Counted from the stretch's first letter, positions 1 to 5,148 are shown. The stretch is DNA of 5,148 nt from an uncultured Burkholderiales bacterium (GCA_903831925.1 CAIKZV010000275.1:1-5148); one strand, 5' to 3'. The notes: a model not told the origin generated them from the sequence alone. Numbers and translations: made by a program.

Positions 1-118
1 CTGCATCCAGCATGAAATGGATCATCTGCAGGGCAAGGTTTTCGTGCAATACCTCTCGCGACTGAAGCAGAGTCGCATCCGCAGCAAGATGCTCAAGCTC
101 GATCGCCAGACGGCCTGA
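1..118 (+). CDS. def: Peptide deformylase, C-terminal 38 residues (5' end outside window)
   Basis: Removes the N-terminal formyl group from nascent proteins at the ribosome exit, using a metal centre. Only the 3' end is present; the first full codon starts at base 2 and the stop TGA is at 116-118. The fragment opens with CIQHEMDHLQGKVF, which is the third conserved deformylase motif (HExxH, here HEMDH). Its two histidines bind the metal and its glutamate is the catalytic base. The remainder (YLSRLKQSRIRSKMLKLDR) matches the basic C-terminal helix of the E. coli-like class almost residue for residue, and the end lies within a couple of residues of the E. coli end. fmt follows after 40 bases, the usual def-fmt pair. 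The cysteine-containing motif in the missing upstream part cannot be checked here. Identity is very secure. Confidence 0.95.
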   Translation, partial: CIQHEMDHLQGKVFVQYLSRLKQSRIRSKMLKLDRQTA

Positions 119-129
119 AGCCTCAGGCC
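112..129 (+). other. Perfect 7-bp hairpin over the def stop codon
   Basis: GGCCTGA (112-118) and TCAGGCC (123-129) are exact reverse complements separated by the four bases AGCC. The def stop codon TGA forms the 3' end of the left arm. No run of T follows (the next bases are C-rich), so it does not look like a standard intrinsic terminator. It could slow 3' exonucleases, tune readthrough into fmt, or be chance. The pairing is read directly; the role is inference. Confidence 0.4.
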
Positions 130-158
130 TCACCCCACGACCCCGCCGGTGTGACCCC

Positions 159-1178
159 TTGAAACTGATCTTTGCCGGCACCCCGGTGTTCGCGCAATTG
201 GCGTTGCAGGCGCTGCACGAGGCCGGTCACGAGATTGCCCTGGTCCTCTCCCGACCCGACAAACCGGCGCAGCGCGGTCAAAAGCTGCTCGCCAGTCCGG
301 TCAAGCAATGGGCGCAGGCGCATGGGATCGAGGTCTGGCAGCCGCGTACGCTGCGCGACCCCGAGGTGACGCAGCGACTGCAGGGCGTCGGTTGCCAGGC
401 GATGGTGGTGGCGGCCTACGGTCTGCTGCTGCCGCCCGATGTGCTGGCAGTGCCGCCGCTCGGTTGCCTGAATATCCATGCTTCGCTGCTGCCGCGATGG
501 CGCGGTGCGGCGCCGATCCAGCGGGCAGTGCAGGCGAGCGACGCGCAGACCGGCATCACGATCATGCAGATGGATGTCGGGCTCGATACCGGACCGATCC
601 GGCTGGTTCGGCCGATGCCGATCGGTCGCGACGAGACCTCGGGCAGCGTCCACGACCGACTGGCTGTGCTTGGCGCCCGGGCGATCGTCGAGGCCATCAG
701 CCTGCTCGAGGCCGACCGGCTCCCCATGGCGGCGCAACCGGCCGACGGCATCACCCACGCCGGCAAGATCGTCAAGGCCGATGCCCTGATCGACTGGTCG
801 CGACCGGCGCAGGCCATCGTCGATCAGCTGCGTGCTTTCGATCCGGCGCCGGGCTGCGTGGCCGAACTGGCCCGCCTGCCCGGCACCGCGCTCAAACTCT
901 GGCGGGCCCGGGTGGTCGAGCCGACGCCGCAGGTCATGCCGCAGGTCGAAGCGCAGGTCGGTACGGTCGAACCGGGCACTGTGATCGGGATGCACGAGGG
1001 CGCCCTCAGGGTCGCCTGTGGCGGCCCCGATCAGGCCGGCGCGGTCGATCTGCTCGAACTGCAGCGTGCCGGCGGCCGACGTCTGCCTGCGACAGAGTTC
1101 GTCGCCGGCTTTCCGATCGGTGCCGGTGACCGGCTGCAATCTCCGGCAGCCACCGTGCCGCCCCCTGCGCACGGTTGA
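159..1178 (+). CDS. fmt: Methionyl-tRNA formyltransferase
   Basis: Transfers a formyl group from 10-formyltetrahydrofolate to Met-tRNA(fMet), making the initiator tRNA in the cytoplasm. The N-terminal Rossmann-type formyltransferase domain covers about residues 1-205. It begins MKLIFAGTPVFA and carries the family signature NIHASLLPRWRGAAPIQRA at 105-123. The catalytic triad is visible as N105, H107 and D143, the last within GLDTG. The C-terminal OB-like tRNA-binding domain starts near 205 (THAGKIVKADALIDWS) and ends with FPIGAGDRL. At 339 residues it is longer than E. coli Fmt (about 315). The surplus is mainly a Q/V-rich insert near 255-268 and a Pro/Ala tail after GDRL. The start is TTG at 159. 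There is no in-frame ATG, GTG or TTG between the def stop and this codon, and the family N-terminus begins exactly here. No strong Shine-Dalgarno precedes it, so translation may depend on def. Confidence 0.97.
   Translation: MKLIFAGTPVFAQLALQALHEAGHEIALVLSRPDKPAQRGQKLLASPVKQWAQAHGIEVWQPRTLRDPEVTQRLQGVGCQAMVVAAYGLLLPPDVLAVPPLGCLNIHASLLPRWRGAAPIQRAVQASDAQTGITIMQMDVGLDTGPIRLVRPMPIGRDETSGSVHDRLAVLGARAIVEAISLLEADRLPMAAQPADGITHAGKIVKADALIDWSRPAQAIVDQLRAFDPAPGCVAELARLPGTALKLWRARVVEPTPQVMPQVEAQVGTVEPGTVIGMHEGALRVACGGPDQAGAVDLLELQRAGGRRLPATEFVAGFPIGAGDRLQSPAATVPPPAHG
924..959 (+). repeat. Three 12-base tandem units inside fmt
   Basis: Three consecutive 12-base units each end in CAGGTC. The first two share GCCGCAGGTC (926-935 and 938-947) and the third has a diverged copy (950-959). 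They encode TPQV-MPQV-EAQV, Fmt residues 256-267. The period is a multiple of three, so the frame is kept. The units lie in the C-terminal tRNA-binding domain, where E. coli Fmt has only a short turn after its KVWKASV strand. This looks like a recent in-frame slippage expansion of a surface loop. The repeat is read directly; its origin is inferred. Confidence 0.6.
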
Positions 1179-1204
1179 TTCCCGACGGGTTGCACGGATA
1201 TCTG
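1175..1204 (+). promoter_or_regulatory. Weak sigma-70-like promoter candidate ahead of htpX
   Basis: TTGATT (1175-1180), overlapping the fmt stop codon, and TATCTG (1199-1204) are separated by 18 bases. They match the -35 and -10 consensus at four and three of six positions. If used, the transcript would start near 1211 and carry a leader of about 100 bases before htpX. No convincing heat-shock (sigma-32) element was found in 1179-1310. In G+C-rich DNA a match of this quality is common by chance. It is listed because this gap is the only place in the window with room for an internal promoter. Confidence 0.2.
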
Positions 1205-1282
1205 GAGGATGGCTCGCCCCGCGGGTATCCTGCCCGGCCGAACTCGTGTTCATCGGGGTATTCAACGGACTGTTCGTCGATC

Positions 1283-1298
1283 GTCGGCTGCGGCCGAC
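1283..1298 (+). other. 6-bp hairpin just upstream of the htpX ribosome site
   Basis: GTCGGC (1283-1288) and GCCGAC (1293-1298) pair perfectly around a TGCG loop. The hairpin ends two bases before the GGAGG of htpX. Standing next to the ribosome site without covering it, it might limit ribosome access at low temperature or mark the end of a structured leader. It could also be fortuitous. The pairing is seen; the role is inferred. Confidence 0.35.
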
Positions 1299-1300
1299 CT

Positions 1301-1305
1301 GGAGG
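1301..1305 (+). promoter_or_regulatory. Ribosome binding site that fixes the htpX start
   Basis: GGAGG is followed by five bases (AATCA) and then ATG at 1311. It is the only near-consensus Shine-Dalgarno with proper spacing at any gene start in the window. It decides the start against an in-frame ATG at 1209, which has GGAGG immediately abutting it with no spacer. Confidence 0.85.
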
Positions 1306-1310
1306 AATCA

Positions 1311-2174
1311 ATGTTCAACTGGATCAAGACCGCCGTGCTGATGGCGGGCATCACCGCGCTGTTCGGCGCAGTCGGCGCTGCCATCGGCGGGCAGCAGGGC
1401 ATGCTGCTGGCGCTTGGCTTTGCCCTGCTGTCGAATTTCTTCGCCTACTGGTTCTCCGACCGGATGGTCCTGAAGATGTACAACGCCCGCGAGGTGGACG
1501 AGGCAAGCGCGCCCCAGTTCTATCGCATGGTTCAGGAGCTTGCGCAGCGCGCCGAGCTGCCGATGCCGCGGGTCTATCTGATTGACGAGGATGCGCCTAA
1601 CGCCTTTGCCACCGGCCGCAATCCGCAGCATGCCGCGGTGGCCGCGACGACCGGCATCCTGCGGGCCCTCAGCGCAGCCGAGCTGCGCGGTGTGATGGCC
1701 CATGAGCTTGCCCATGTCAAACACCGCGACATCCTGATCTCGACGGTGTCGGCGACCATGGCCGGCGCGATCTCGGCGCTCGCCAACTTTGCGATGTTCT
1801 TCGGTGGTCGCGATGCCGAGGGGCGCCCCGGCAATCCGATCGCCGGCATTGCGGTGGCGCTTCTGGCGCCCTTCGCGGCGATGCTGATCCAGATGGCGAT
1901 TTCGCGCTCGCGCGAGTTTGAAGCCGATCGCCTGGGCGCCGAGATCGCCGACGACCCGGCGGCCCTGGCCTCGGCGCTCGACAAGATCCACCGCTTCGCG
2001 CAGGGCATGCCGATCTCCACCGCCGAGCAGCATCCCGAGACCGCCCAGATGATGATCATGAATCCGCTATCGGGCGGTGGGCTGCGCGGCCTGTTCTCGA
2101 CCCATCCGGCGACCGAAGAGCGTGTCGATCGGCTGATGCAGATGGCTGCCGCCCGACCGGGAAGACGCCGCTGA
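1311..2174 (+). CDS. htpX: HtpX, M48-family inner-membrane zinc metalloprotease
   Basis: Membrane-bound zinc protease that cleaves misfolded or surplus inner-membrane proteins. In E. coli it works alongside FtsH in envelope quality control. The product is 287 residues (E. coli about 293). Hydrophobic segments at about 7-26 and 30-48 form an N-terminal hairpin, and two more (about 145-165 and 176-197) follow the active site. The catalytic motif is HELAH (131-135), with zinc ligands H131 and H135 and catalytic E132. The third ligand is E202 in SREFEADRLGA. The conserved NAFATGRNPQHAAVA stretch (97-111) and the C-terminal FSTHPATEERVDRL are typical. All key residues are present, so it should be active. 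The start at 1311 matches the family N-terminus (MFNWIKT) and has a strong ribosome site. It stands between fmt and rsmB, which are neighbours in E. coli. A 132-base gap upstream and 41 bases downstream leave room for partly separate expression. Confidence 0.97.
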   Translation: MFNWIKTAVLMAGITALFGAVGAAIGGQQGMLLALGFALLSNFFAYWFSDRMVLKMYNAREVDEASAPQFYRMVQELAQRAELPMPRVYLIDEDAPNAFATGRNPQHAAVAATTGILRALSAAELRGVMAHELAHVKHRDILISTVSATMAGAISALANFAMFFGGRDAEGRPGNPIAGIAVALLAPFAAMLIQMAISRSREFEADRLGAEIADDPAALASALDKIHRFAQGMPISTAEQHPETAQMMIMNPLSGGGLRGLFSTHPATEERVDRLMQMAAARPGRRR

Positions 2175-2215
2175 CCTCGAATCCTGCTGCCGATCGCGCG
2201 CCGCTGGCGGACGAG

Positions 2216-3514
2216 ATGCTGGCGGCTGCCCAGGCGGTCGCCGATCTGCTGACCGGCCATCGCCTGCCCGATGCGCTCGATGCCCGCACTGCATCGCTGC
2301 CGGCGTCGTCGCGGGCGCCGGCGCGCGACATGGCCTATCAGACCGTCCGAGCGCTCGGACGCCTGCGGGCGCTCACTTCCCGTTTGAATGGCCGTGACCC
2401 TTTGCCTGCGATCGCCGCCCTGCAGTGGGTGGCACTGGTCCAGCTGCTCGATCCGATCCGCCCGGCTGCGGTCATCGTCGATCAGGCGGTCTCGGCCGCC
2501 CGTACCCTGTCGCGCTCGCCGGCGGGCGCGGCGAGCTTTCTGAATGCCACCTTGCGCCGCTTCGGGCGCGAGCGCGAGGTGCTGCTTGCCGAGATCGCGG
2601 ATGACCGGGTCGTGCGTTACGAGCATCCCGAGTGGTGGCTCGATCGGCTGGCGCAGGACTATCCCGACGACTGGCAGGCGATTGCGCAGGCCGGCAATCG
2701 ACACGCGCCGCTGGTGCTGCGGGTCAATCTGCAGCGCATCGACCTCGCCGACTGTGTTGCCAAGCTGGCGCAGGCCGGCATCGCCACCCGCGTGGTCGGG
2801 CCGCAGGCGCTGGCGCTCGAGCGCGCGGTGCCGGTCGAGGCGATCCCGGGTTTTGCGCAAGGTGAGGTGTCGGTGCAGGACGCCGGCGCGCAGATGGCGG
2901 CGCGGCTGCTCGATCTGGCCGACGGCCAGCGGGTGCTCGACGCCTGTGCCGCACCGGGCGGCAAGTCCTGCCACATGCTTGAACTGGCGCGGGTCGATCT
3001 TCTGGCAATCGATGTCGACGCGAACCGCTGCCGGCGCATCGAGGCCAATCTCGCCCGCGCCGGCCTGCCGGTCGCCCCGGCGACGGTCGAGGTGCGCGCA
3101 GCCGATGCGCTGCGCCCCGACACCTGGTGGGATGGCCGCCCCTTCGATCGCATCCTGCTCGATGCGCCCTGCAGCGCCTCTGGCATCGTCAGGCGACATC
3201 CGGATGTCCGTTGGCTGCGTCGCCGTGGCGATATCGCCACACTGGCTGCCGGGCAGCGGAGGATGCTTCAGGCGCTTTGGCCCTTGCTCAGGCCAGGTGG
3301 TAAATTGCTCTATGTCACCTGCTCGGTGTTTCCTGATGAGGGGGCGGTGATCATCGAACGCTTTCTCGAGTCGCAGCCGGATGCCTCGCATCTCTCACTT
3401 GACTGGACCTGGCCCGATGGACACACCGAACCGGTCGGCCAGCTTCTACCCCGCTCGGACCCCGTGCGCGAGCATGACGCTTACTTTTTTGCCCTTCTGA
3501 CAAAGCGCCCTTGA
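2216..3514 (+). CDS. rsmB: 16S rRNA (cytosine-967-C5)-methyltransferase RsmB
   Basis: SAM-dependent enzyme that makes m5C967 in 16S rRNA (older names sun, fmu). The product is 432 residues (E. coli 429). An N-terminal NusB-like RNA-binding domain covers about 1-130 and includes FLNATLRRFGRER (108-120). A linker leads to the Rossmann methyltransferase domain. VSVQDAGAQMAARLLD (218-233) precedes SAM-binding motif I, DACAAPGGKS (242-251). An acidic SAM contact follows in AIDVDANR. Motif IV, DAPCSASG (316-323), carries C319, the release cysteine. Motif VI, YVTCS (366-370), carries C369, the catalytic nucleophile. The end (REHDAYFFALLTKRP) is typical. The ATG at 2216 has a weak GGCGGA site four bases upstream. 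Translation stays open back to a CTG at 2171 that overlaps the htpX stop, so a longer N-terminus with a non-standard start is possible. The stop overlaps the next gene by four bases. Confidence 0.96.
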   Translation: MLAAAQAVADLLTGHRLPDALDARTASLPASSRAPARDMAYQTVRALGRLRALTSRLNGRDPLPAIAALQWVALVQLLDPIRPAAVIVDQAVSAARTLSRSPAGAASFLNATLRRFGREREVLLAEIADDRVVRYEHPEWWLDRLAQDYPDDWQAIAQAGNRHAPLVLRVNLQRIDLADCVAKLAQAGIATRVVGPQALALERAVPVEAIPGFAQGEVSVQDAGAQMAARLLDLADGQRVLDACAAPGGKSCHMLELARVDLLAIDVDANRCRRIEANLARAGLPVAPATVEVRAADALRPDTWWDGRPFDRILLDAPCSASGIVRRHPDVRWLRRRGDIATLAAGQRRMLQALWPLLRPGGKLLYVTCSVFPDEGAVIIERFLESQPDASHLSLDWTWPDGHTEPVGQLLPRSDPVREHDAYFFALLTKRP

Positions 3515-3539
3515 AGCGACGCACTGCCATCAGGGCGCT
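3504..3539 (+). other. 8-bp inverted repeat enclosing the rsmB stop / DUF4390 start
   Basis: AGCGCCCT (3504-3511) and AGGGCGCT (3532-3539) are exact reverse complements with a 20-base loop. The left arm covers the bases where a Shine-Dalgarno would sit and the first base of the TTG start at 3511. A ribosome finishing rsmB (stop 3512-3514) would open the stem, so the arrangement would suit translational coupling of the DUF4390 gene to rsmB. The pairing is read directly; coupling is inferred. Confidence 0.4.
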
Positions 3540-4095
3540 GTTGAATGTGGCGCTGATGGCCTTGCTGCCTGCCGCTCACAGCGCCGACGCCATCGATGTC
3601 GAGCAGGTCGCCTTCGAGCTCTCTGCCGACGGCGAGGCCTGGCTGTTGTCGTCCGACTTCTCGCTGACCCTCAGTCCGGCGCTCGAAGATGCCGTCAACC
3701 GGGGCGTTCCGCTCTATTTCCTGGTCGAGTTCGAATTGCGCCGGCCGCGCTGGTATTGGTGGGATGATCGGGCGGCGGTCGCGACCCAGACGCACCGGCT
3801 CTCCTATTTCGCCCTCACCCGGCAGTATCGGGTGCTGCTCAATGGCGTGTCGGGCAGCTATTCGACCCTGTCCGAGGCGCTTGACGCGATGTCGCATCTG
3901 CGGGGCTGGCGGGTCATGCCGCGCGAGCGGGTTCGTCCGGGCGTCAGCTACGAAGGCTGGCTGAGGCTGCGGCTCGATACCGATCAGCTGCCCAAACCCT
4001 TTCAGATCACCGCCATTACCAGCCGGGACTGGAACCCTCAATCCGAATGGAAGCGGTTCAATATCAAGCCGGAGCTCCCGAAGAGCGCTCCGTAA
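3511..4095 (+). CDS. Exported DUF4390-family protein, function unknown
   Basis: A 194-residue protein recognised from memory as DUF4390, a family with no established biochemical role. It has a classical signal peptide: basic MKRR, a hydrophobic core at about 9-20, and likely cleavage near AHSADA (22-27). The mature protein should therefore be periplasmic. No lipobox cysteine is seen, and the mature part has no membrane segment. Family hallmarks are LSPALEDAVNRGVPLYFLVE (54-73), the aromatic block RPRWYWWDD (78-86), RLSYFALTRQYRV (96-108), and LPKPFQITAITSRDW near the end. The pattern suggests a mostly beta fold. The start is TTG at 3511, whose TTGA overlaps the rsmB stop. The next in-frame ATG (residue 16) would destroy the signal peptide. 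No Shine-Dalgarno is visible, which fits coupling to rsmB. The next gene is a kinase with a periplasmic domain, and the pair tends to travel together in Betaproteobacteria. A role in that signalling is conjecture. Confidence 0.88.
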   Translation: MKRRTAIRALLNVALMALLPAAHSADAIDVEQVAFELSADGEAWLLSSDFSLTLSPALEDAVNRGVPLYFLVEFELRRPRWYWWDDRAAVATQTHRLSYFALTRQYRVLLNGVSGSYSTLSEALDAMSHLRGWRVMPRERVRPGVSYEGWLRLRLDTDQLPKPFQITAITSRDWNPQSEWKRFNIKPELPKSAP

Positions 4096-5148
4096 CACGC
4101 ACCTTGCGGCTGTCGCTGCTGGTGTCGCTGGTGCTGGCAGCCGTTCTTCTGGCGTTGCTGGCGGTCGCCAGCGGCAACGACCGCCTGCTCGAGCGTCATT
4201 ACGGTCTGCTTCTCGGCCTGAACATCGCGATCGGTGTCGCGCTGTTTGTGCTGTCGGCCGAGCTCGCGCGGCGCCTGTGGCAGCGCTGGCGCGCGGGGGT
4301 GTTCGGCACCCGCCTGATGGCCCGACTGGCGCTGGCCTTCACGCTCATGACGCTGTTGCCGGCGCTGCTGATCTTCGTGGTGGCGGTGCAGTTCCTGGGC
4401 CGCTCTGTCGAGTCCTGGTACGACGTGCCGATGGAGCGTGCGCTCGAATCGGGCCTGACCCTCGGGCGCGCCTCGCTCGATGCGCTGCTGGCCGATCTGC
4501 AGTCGAAGGCCCGTTCGATATCGCTGGAGCTCGCCGAGCAGCCACCGGGTCAGTGGCCGTCCATGCTCGATCGACTGCGTGAACGGTCCGGCGCGCAGGA
4601 AGCCCTGATCGTTGCCGGCAATGGCCGCATCGTGCTGGCCAGCGGCGGCGGATTCGCGCAGCTGGTGCCCGATCTGCCGTCACCCGCCTCGCTGCGCCAG
4701 GCGCGTGCGTCGCGCAGTTATGCCGCGGTCGAGCCCACCGACGCCAGCAGCGAGTCGCGCGGTCTCAAGTTGCGGGTGATCGAGTCGATCATTGTCGGCG
4801 GCCAGTTCGGTGGTGAGCCCCGCCTGCTGCAACTGCTGCAGGCCGTGCCGCCCACGCTCGCCGGCAATGCCGAAGCGGTGCAGCAGGGCTGGCGCGACTA
4901 TCAGGAGCTGTCGCTGGCGCGAACCGGGCTGAAGCGGATCTTTCGAATCACCATGGCAGTGACCCTGATGCTGACCGGCTTTTCGGCGATTGCCGCCTCG
5001 TTTTTGCTGGCCGGCTGGATGACCGGCCCGCTGGCGATGCTGGCGGCCGGCACGCGGGCGGTTGCAGAAGGCGACTTCCGGCCGGTCAAGGACTACAGCG
5101 GGCGCGATGAGCTGTGCATGCTGACCCAGTCGTTCAACACCATGACCC
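4047..5148 (+). CDS. NtrY-like sensor histidine kinase, N-terminal part (3' end outside window)
   Basis: Membrane sensor kinase of the NtrY type; the usual partner is an NtrX-like response regulator, expected downstream. The frame is open to the right edge (367 codons from 4047). Numbered from 4047, membrane segments lie at about 22-42, 53-75 and 92-116. A periplasmic domain follows (about 117-298, including ALIVAGNGRIVLASGGG, PAS/Cache-like), then a fourth segment (299-324) and a HAMP domain from about 325 (TGPLAMLAAGTRAV, EGDF at 341-344, RDEL at 353-356). The phospho-acceptor histidine and ATPase domains are beyond the window, so activity cannot be judged. The start is uncertain. ATG 4047 overlaps the DUF4390 gene by 49 bases and adds a polar N-terminus. 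TTG 4104, eight bases after the DUF4390 stop, begins right at the first helix, as I recall for relatives. Neither has a clear Shine-Dalgarno. Whether it senses nitrogen is unknown. Confidence 0.9.
   Translation, partial: MEAVQYQAGAPEERSVTRTLRLSLLVSLVLAAVLLALLAVASGNDRLLERHYGLLLGLNIAIGVALFVLSAELARRLWQRWRAGVFGTRLMARLALAFTLMTLLPALLIFVVAVQFLGRSVESWYDVPMERALESGLTLGRASLDALLADLQSKARSISLELAEQPPGQWPSMLDRLRERSGAQEALIVAGNGRIVLASGGGFAQLVPDLPSPASLRQARASRSYAAVEPTDASSESRGLKLRVIESIIVGGQFGGEPRLLQLLQAVPPTLAGNAEAVQQGWRDYQELSLARTGLKRIFRITMAVTLMLTGFSAIAASFLLAGWMTGPLAMLAAGTRAVAEGDFRPVKDYSGRDELCMLTQSFNTMT
4070..4092 (+). other. 6-bp inverted repeat ending at the DUF4390 stop
   Basis: CGGAGC (4070-4075) and GCTCCG (4087-4092) pair exactly around an 11-base loop, and the right arm touches the TAA stop at 4093-4095. 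No T-run follows, so it is not an intrinsic terminator. It lies just upstream of the alternative kinase start at 4104 and inside the coding region if the kinase starts at 4047. The short stem may be chance. Confidence 0.25.

Noticed and set aside
1218..1225. CCCGCGGG palindrome in the fmt-htpX gap as an operator
   Set aside because: Eight-base G/C palindromes are common at this base composition and no second copy or known operator pattern accompanies it.
123..1265. A 380-codon open frame on the minus strand opposite fmt
   Set aside because: It has a low-complexity Arg/Gly/His/Asp-rich translation with no family resemblance. fmt on the + strand has all its catalytic residues.
1209..1310. N-terminal extension of HtpX from an in-frame ATG at 1209
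   Set aside because: The GGAGG before it abuts the ATG with no spacing, the extension is Arg-rich and unlike any HtpX N-terminus, and ATG 1311 has correct spacing and the family start.
2408..2415. GCGATCGC, the cyanobacterial HIP1 word
   Set aside because: It was noticed only at this site, in a clearly proteobacterial gene set; it is consistent with the general GATC excess and not HIP1 enrichment.
1574..3391. A 605-codon open frame on the minus strand opposite htpX and rsmB
   Set aside because: It lies antisense to two well-supported genes, has an Arg/Ala/Gly-rich composition with no recognisable domain, and long antisense open frames are expected in G+C-rich coding DNA.
3485..3490. Run of six T near the rsmB end as a terminator tail
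   Set aside because: It is inside the rsmB coding sequence (the YFF codons), has no adjacent upstream stem, and the next gene overlaps rsmB.
4277..4582. A 101-codon + strand open frame inside the kinase region
   Set aside because: It is in a different frame from the NtrY-like reading frame, which alone shows membrane helices and the HAMP motif.

Overview
This is an ordinary-looking stretch of a G+C-rich (roughly two thirds, by eye) proteobacterial chromosome. All genes are on the + strand and closely packed. The order is def (3' end), fmt, htpX, rsmB, a DUF4390 gene and an NtrY-like sensor kinase (5' part). This resembles the def-fmt-htpX-rsmB-DUF4390-ntrY cluster of Betaproteobacteria, especially the Rhodocyclales type (Azoarcus, Thauera, Dechloromonas relatives). 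The DUF4390 plus four-helix NtrY-like kinase pair is the most lineage-suggestive part. The placement comes from remembered family sequences and gene order, not from a search.

Layout. 1-118: the last 38 codons of peptide deformylase. 159-1178: methionyl-tRNA formyltransferase. 1179-1310: a 132-base gap, the only sizeable non-coding space, holding a weak promoter candidate, a small hairpin and a strong Shine-Dalgarno. 1311-2174: the membrane zinc protease HtpX. 2216-3514: RsmB, the 16S rRNA m5C967 methyltransferase. 3511-4095: an exported DUF4390 protein, overlapping rsmB by four bases. 4047 (or 4104) to the right edge: an NtrY-like histidine kinase, cut in its HAMP domain, so its catalytic core is outside the window.

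How the genes fit together. def and fmt are the two ends of the formyl-methionine cycle. rsmB modifies the 30S decoding region. Together they form the classic translation cluster (def-fmt-rsmB in E. coli). htpX sits between fmt and rsmB with its own leader and the best ribosome site in the window, so it may be partly independently expressed. The last two genes face the periplasm: a secreted DUF4390 protein and a kinase with a periplasmic sensor domain, tightly coupled to each other and to rsmB.

No mobile element, CRISPR array, tRNA, rRNA or broken gene is visible, and I do not see a previously undescribed system. The points worth a second look are small: inverted repeats at four of the five gene junctions, one of which encloses the DUF4390 start; repeated use of TTG starts; a three-unit 12-base tandem repeat inside fmt; an apparent excess of GATC; and the DUF4390-NtrY pairing as a possible signalling unit.
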